7,436 bases of DNA from an uncultured Clostridia bacterium (GTDB lineage Bacteria; Bacillota; Clostridia; Oscillospirales; Ruminococcaceae): positions 1 through 7,436 of the forward strand of contig CANEHP010000109.1 of the NCBI GenBank assembly GCA_947427325.1, read 5' to 3'. Positions 5,067-7,436 of this stretch are shown here, piece after piece; positions within the stretch are counted from its first letter, which is position 1; every line of letters begins with the position of its first letter. A program made the translations under genes and the position numbers. The notes beneath the pieces are model-generated. The model ran no database searches. It was given only the letters and a program-made list of their open reading frames with translations, and was not told where the DNA came from.

Positions 5067-5435
5067 TTACATATTCTGTGTAGGTGTTGCCATTTCATTA
5101 AGCTGGCTCTGCATCATAGCCCAACCTACAACAGGGAATACCAACTGGAGAATTAAGTAAATAACTGCCTGATTAGAGGTAGGCAGACCTCTTGCTGCCT
5201 TTGCATTATCCAGCTTTTCACCCTGCTTGTAAGCCCAATACAATCCGTAAATATCACATGTAACAATCATAAGAAGCAATGAGATACCGCCGGAAGTGTA
5301 AGGTTTGCCTGCCGGATCGGGAGGTGTTACCATATTGGTTTCATCAGTGAGCTTTACAAACCAAATAAGTCCGTAGATACCGCAGGTAACGATGGATAAA
5401 ATAATGCAAAGCGCAATATTTCTCTGTTGAATCAT
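5067..5435 (-). CDS. DUF4234 family membrane protein (122 aa)
   Basis: Small integral membrane protein matching the DUF4234 pattern, function unknown. The first segment carries IVTCGIYGLIWFVKLTDE (15-32) and the second a near repeat, IVTCDIYGLYWAYKQGEKLD (57-76), so the protein looks internally duplicated. A third hydrophobic stretch is at about 88-108 (LQLVFPVVGWAMM), and the tail is polar. The ATG at 5435 is preceded by AAGGAGAG (complement of 5442-5449). It has its own promoter (5562-5590) and a leader of about 120 nt. It is upstream of, and probably functionally linked to, the DUF2752 gene, since both are tiny membrane proteins in one direction. The family call is good; the role is unassigned. 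Confidence 0.85.
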   Translation of the reverse strand: MIQQRNIALCIILSIVTCGIYGLIWFVKLTDETNMVTPPDPAGKPYTSGGISLLLMIVTCDIYGLYWAYKQGEKLDNAKAARGLPTSNQAVIYLILQLVFPVVGWAMMQSQLNEMATPTQNM

Positions 5436-5504
5436 ATTTGCTCTCCTTAATATTTTTTTAGGCTTGTATAAAACTTATCTATCAAACGCCAAATAAAGTG
5501 AAAC

Positions 5505-5517
5505 CGATTGTGAATCG
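5505..5517 (-). other. Small hairpin in the DUF4234 leader
   Basis: CGATT-GTG-AATCG is a 5-bp hairpin within the leader. Upstream in the same leader the octamer AGAGTTAT (minus strand) occurs twice, at 5539-5546 and 5518-5525, 21 nt apart, so two helical turns. This could be a paired protein-binding site; evidence is weak. Confidence 0.35.
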
Positions 5518-5561
5518 ATAACTCTCCGACGCCGATAAATAACTCTACATGACCTTAAAGA

Positions 5562-5590
5562 ATTATAGCAAATTTGCCAAAAATCGTCAA
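5562..5590 (-). promoter_or_regulatory. Sigma-A promoter of the DUF4234 gene
   Basis: On the minus strand, TTGACG (complement of 5585-5590) and TATAAT (complement of 5562-5567) are separated by 17 nt. The -10 is perfect and the -35 differs at one base. The start is expected near 5555. It lies 38 nt after the gdhA stop, so DUF4234 is transcribed independently of gdhA. Confidence 0.85.
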
Positions 5591-5602
5591 CTGTAAAAAT
5601 GC

Positions 5603-5627
5603 ATAAAAATATGGCCCGGAATTTTAT
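5603..5627 (-). terminator. Weak AT-rich hairpin after gdhA
   Basis: ATAAAAAT (5603-5610) and ATTTTAT (5621-5627) can pair imperfectly around a GC-containing loop, with U-rich sequence following on the minus strand. It is the only terminator candidate between gdhA and the DUF4234 promoter, and it is not convincing. Confidence 0.3.
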
Positions 5628-5628
5628 A

Positions 5629-6981
5629 TTATACACAGCCCTGTGCCTTCATAGCCTCCGCAACCTTTAAGAAGCCCGCAATATTTGCTCCTGCCATATA
5701 GTTTCCGGGCATTCCGTATTCCTTGGCAGCGTCGTCGCAGCTCTTGAAGATGGACTGCATAATGCCCTTAAGCTTAGCGTCAACTTCTTCAAAGGTCCAG
5801 CTGTAGCGCATAGAGTTTTGGCTCATTTCAAGACCCGAGGTAGCTACGCCGCCTGCGTTTGCAGCCTTGGCAGGTCCGTAAAGAACGCCGTTTTTAAGAT
5901 ATACTTCGATAGCTTCGGGAGTGGAAGGCATATTTGCACCCTCTGCAACAGCAAAACAGCCGTTATCAACAAGCTTCTGTGCGCTTGCACCGTCAATTTC
6001 GTTTTGCGTAGCGCAGGGAAGAGCAATATCGCACTTAATAGACCAGATTCCGCCGCATCCCTCGGTATATGTGACATTCTTGTGAGAGGTTCTTTCCGTA
6101 TACTCTTTGATTCTGCCGCGCTCAACTTCCTTAATCTGCTGAACAAGCTCAAGCTCAATGCCGTCAGGGTCATGGATGTAGCCGTTGGAGTCGGAGAGAG
6201 CTACTACCTTTGCACCCAGCTCCGTTGCTTTCTTGGTAGCATAAATGGCGACATTTCCTGAGCCTGAAATAACAACAGTCTTGCCCTCAAAGGATTTACC
6301 GTTAGCCTTTAACATTTCATCGGTAAAGTAGCAAAGACCGAAGCCTGTCGCCTCCGTTCTTGCAAGAGAGCCGCCGTAGGTAAGACCCTTGCCTGTAAGC
6401 ACTCCGCTGAACTCATTGCGTATTCTCTTATACTGACCGAACATATAGCCGATTTCTCTTGCGCCTGTTCCGATATCGCCTGCGGGAACATCACAGTCAG
6501 GTCCGATATGCTTGCAAAGCTCTGTCATAAAGCTCTGACAGAAGCGCATTACCTCTCCGTCGCTTTTGCCCTTGGGATCAAAGTCCGAACCGCCCTTGCC
6601 GCCGCCCATGGGAAGTGTTGTAAGGCTGTTTTTGAACACTTGTTCAAATCCCAAAAACTTGATAATTCCCAAATATACGGAAGGGTGTAAACGCAAACCG
6701 CCCTTGTAAGGACCGATAGCGCTGTTATACTGAACACGGAAGCCTCTGTTTACCTGCACTTTGCCGTTATCATCAACCCAGGGCACTCTGAAAATAATCT
6801 GTCTTTCAGGCTCTACAAGACGTTCAAGAACTCCTGCCTCTACTAAGTCGGGACGCCTTTCAACTACGGGCTGAAGCGTTTCCAAAACCTCGGTTACCGC
6901 CTGAATAAATTCAGGTTCTCCTGCATTTCTTTTTTTAACTGTTTCCAAAAGGTCGATAAGATATTGGTTAGTTAAAGCCAT
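5629..6981 (-). CDS. gdhA: Glutamate dehydrogenase, probably NADP-specific (450 aa)
   Basis: Cytosolic hexameric enzyme interconverting 2-oxoglutarate plus ammonium and glutamate with NAD(P)H, a main route of ammonia assimilation. Key residues are visible: PYKGG with Lys93, Lys117, LPMGGGKGG with catalytic Lys129, and PAGDIG with Asp169. These correspond, with a shift of four, to Lys89, Lys113, Lys125 and Asp165 of the Clostridium symbiosum enzyme. The coenzyme fold has GSGNVA (240-245) and the strand end ALSDSNG (261-267). That SDS resembles NADP-dependent enzymes such as E. coli GdhA, so NADP use is inferred. The ATG at 6981 is chosen because AGGAGGA (complement of 6991-6997) lies 9 nt upstream and the protein starts MALTNQYL; an open frame extends to 7050 but is leader. 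Length is normal for the family. Confidence 0.97.
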   Translation of the reverse strand: MALTNQYLIDLLETVKKRNAGEPEFIQAVTEVLETLQPVVERRPDLVEAGVLERLVEPERQIIFRVPWVDDNGKVQVNRGFRVQYNSAIGPYKGGLRLHPSVYLGIIKFLGFEQVFKNSLTTLPMGGGKGGSDFDPKGKSDGEVMRFCQSFMTELCKHIGPDCDVPAGDIGTGAREIGYMFGQYKRIRNEFSGVLTGKGLTYGGSLARTEATGFGLCYFTDEMLKANGKSFEGKTVVISGSGNVAIYATKKATELGAKVVALSDSNGYIHDPDGIELELVQQIKEVERGRIKEYTERTSHKNVTYTEGCGGIWSIKCDIALPCATQNEIDGASAQKLVDNGCFAVAEGANMPSTPEAIEVYLKNGVLYGPAKAANAGGVATSGLEMSQNSMRYSWTFEEVDAKLKGIMQSIFKSCDDAAKEYGMPGNYMAGANIAGFLKVAEAMKAQGCV

Positions 6982-7044
6982 TGTGAAAATTCCTCCTAAA
7001 AAATATTCATTTTCGCCTTGACGCAATTTTGCCGAACCCACAAT

Positions 7045-7080
7045 AAACAAAAATGCCGCAGATACAATGATAATCTGCGG
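7045..7080 (-). terminator. Terminator-like hairpin in the gdhA leader (candidate attenuator)
   Basis: On the minus strand CCGCAGAT (complement of 7073-7080), a 9-nt loop and ATCTGCGG (complement of 7056-7063) form a perfect 8-bp stem, followed by CATTTTTGTTT. It lies between the gdhA promoter and the gdhA start, about 64 nt before the ribosome binding site end of the leader. The upstream gene has its own terminator, so this hairpin most plausibly controls readthrough into gdhA. Confidence 0.65.
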
Positions 7081-7129
7081 AAACTGTTTTTACTATCGCT
7101 TTTGGCACAGCTTTCATTACATCATTGTA
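7063..7129 (-). promoter_or_regulatory. Possible alternative pairing in the gdhA leader
   Basis: TACAATGAT (7063-7071), which covers the loop and first 3'-arm base of the leader terminator, is the reverse complement of ATCATTGTA (7121-7129) at the very 5' end of the predicted transcript. Nine bases can pair, with three more across a small bulge. This could be an antiterminator or a loop-to-5'-end interaction. It is inferred from base pairing only. Confidence 0.4.
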
Positions 7130-7137
7130 ACAGGTTT

Positions 7138-7166
7138 ATTGTAGCATATTTTATTATTTTTTGCAA
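7138..7166 (-). promoter_or_regulatory. Sigma-A promoter of gdhA
   Basis: On the minus strand, TTGCAA (complement of 7161-7166) and TACAAT (complement of 7138-7143) are separated by 17 nt of very AT-rich sequence. Initiation near 7131 gives a leader of about 150 nt that contains the terminator-like hairpin. Confidence 0.7.
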
Positions 7167-7196
7167 TAGCTTTTGCAGGATTTTTTTTAGAACTTG

Positions 7197-7261
7197 CAAA
7201 TTTTAAGACAACACCGCACAAAGACGTTAGGCGGTCATTGTGCGATGTTGCCTTAAATTTG
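7197..7261 (-). repeat. Long imperfect hairpin upstream of the gdhA promoter
   Basis: Arms 7197-7225 and 7234-7261 pair over about 28 positions around an 8-nt loop (GTTAGGCG), with one bulge and three mismatches. Two of those mismatches are A/C on the plus strand and therefore become G-U pairs in a minus-strand RNA. No T-run follows on either strand, so it is not a simple terminator. It could be a structured RNA segment, a regulator-binding palindrome, or the remnant of a small palindromic element. Confidence 0.6.
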
Positions 7262-7274
7262 TAAAAGGATCTGT

Positions 7275-7305
7275 AAAACAATCGCAGCACTTTTCCGGGC
7301 TGCGA
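7275..7305 (-). terminator. Terminator of the gene at the right edge
   Basis: On the minus strand TCGCAGC (complement of 7299-7305), a 10-nt loop and GCTGCGA (complement of 7282-7288) form a 7-bp stem followed by TTGTTTT. It lies about 50 nt past the stop of the partial gene at 7354. Confidence 0.65.
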
Positions 7306-7353
7306 AAAACCGGTGCGGCTTTTCTGAGGGCGGGTACATTTCGGCACATTTGA

Positions 7354-7436
7354 TCAGAGCGTGTTTACATAAAGCTCAGCCTGCATCTTTTCGGCAAATT
7401 TTGCCGCCTGCTTCGTTAAAATTTTTTGAAATATGA
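7354..7436 (-). CDS. 3' end of an unrecognised gene (last 26 codons)
   Basis: Minus-strand frame entering from the right edge and stopping with TGA at 7356-7354. It reads IFQKILTKQAAKFAEKMQAE and ends LYVNTL. The composition, an amphipathic lysine/alanine/glutamate helix with a short hydrophobic end, looks like the C-terminus of a real soluble protein. The terminator at 7275-7305 about 50 nt downstream agrees with a gene ending here. Too little is visible to name a family. It is co-directional with gdhA but separated by its terminator and the gdhA promoter. Confidence 0.5.
   Translation of the reverse strand, partial: IFQKILTKQAAKFAEKMQAELYVNTL

Noticed and set aside
5818..6261. 147-codon plus-strand frame inside gdhA
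   Set aside because: Antisense shadow of a well-supported gene.
6982..7050. 23-codon N-terminal extension of GdhA
   Set aside because: The AGGAGGA site and family N-terminus point to the ATG at 6981; the extension would place the start inside the leader terminator's tail.
7117..7347. 76-codon minus-strand frame before gdhA
   Set aside because: It runs through a terminator, a long hairpin and the gdhA promoter; basic, low-complexity composition and no family match.
1..7436. tRNA, rRNA, or known riboswitch
   Set aside because: No cloverleaf, rRNA-like or familiar aptamer core was recognised on either strand by reading.

Overview
The window looks like chromosomal DNA from a low-to-medium-GC anaerobic member of the Clostridia, most likely an Oscillospiraceae/Ruminococcus-type gut bacterium. 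The grounds are protein style (GroEL ending in GGMGGMY, hexameric GdhA of the anaerobe type, a DUF2752 and a DUF4234 small membrane protein), strong AGGAGG-like ribosome binding sites, near-consensus sigma-A promoters, and intergenic palindromic elements. This placement is an inference; no rRNA or other marker is present.

Left part (1-1800, + strand): the last 22 codons of groES, then a complete groEL and a bidirectional-looking terminator. Next (1800-2772, + strand) is a small accessory-looking unit. An AT-rich region carries two tandem copies of a ~50-nt sequence, each with a TATTGTAT-type palindrome, followed by a short Xre-family repressor gene and, 13 nt later, a SLOG-superfamily (DUF1273/YpsA-like) gene.

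Between 2773 and 3270 there is no convincing protein gene. It holds a 145-bp element with 28-bp inverted ends, an internal 17-nt tandem repeat, a strong symmetrical terminator, and a GC-richer segment whose inverted repeats interlock as in a pseudoknot. A near-perfect promoter (TTGACA/TATAAT) then drives a DRE-TIM aldolase-like gene (3373-4350). A 157-bp MITE-like palindromic element begins at its very stop codon, and a shared terminator follows.

Right part (4584-7436, - strand): genes for a DUF2752 membrane protein, a DUF4234 membrane protein, an NADP-type glutamate dehydrogenase, and the 3' end of a further unrecognised gene at the edge. DUF4234 and gdhA each have a recognisable promoter. 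The gdhA leader contains an intrinsic-terminator-like hairpin between promoter and start codon, suggesting attenuation. A second long imperfect hairpin lies just upstream of the gdhA promoter.

The genes do not form one pathway: housekeeping chaperonin, ammonia assimilation and membrane-protein genes flank a small regulator/SLOG unit and an orphan aldolase. No complete new defence or metabolic system is evident. The most interesting material is non-coding: the interlocked inverted repeats at 3061-3159, the gdhA leader, and the two MITE-like elements.
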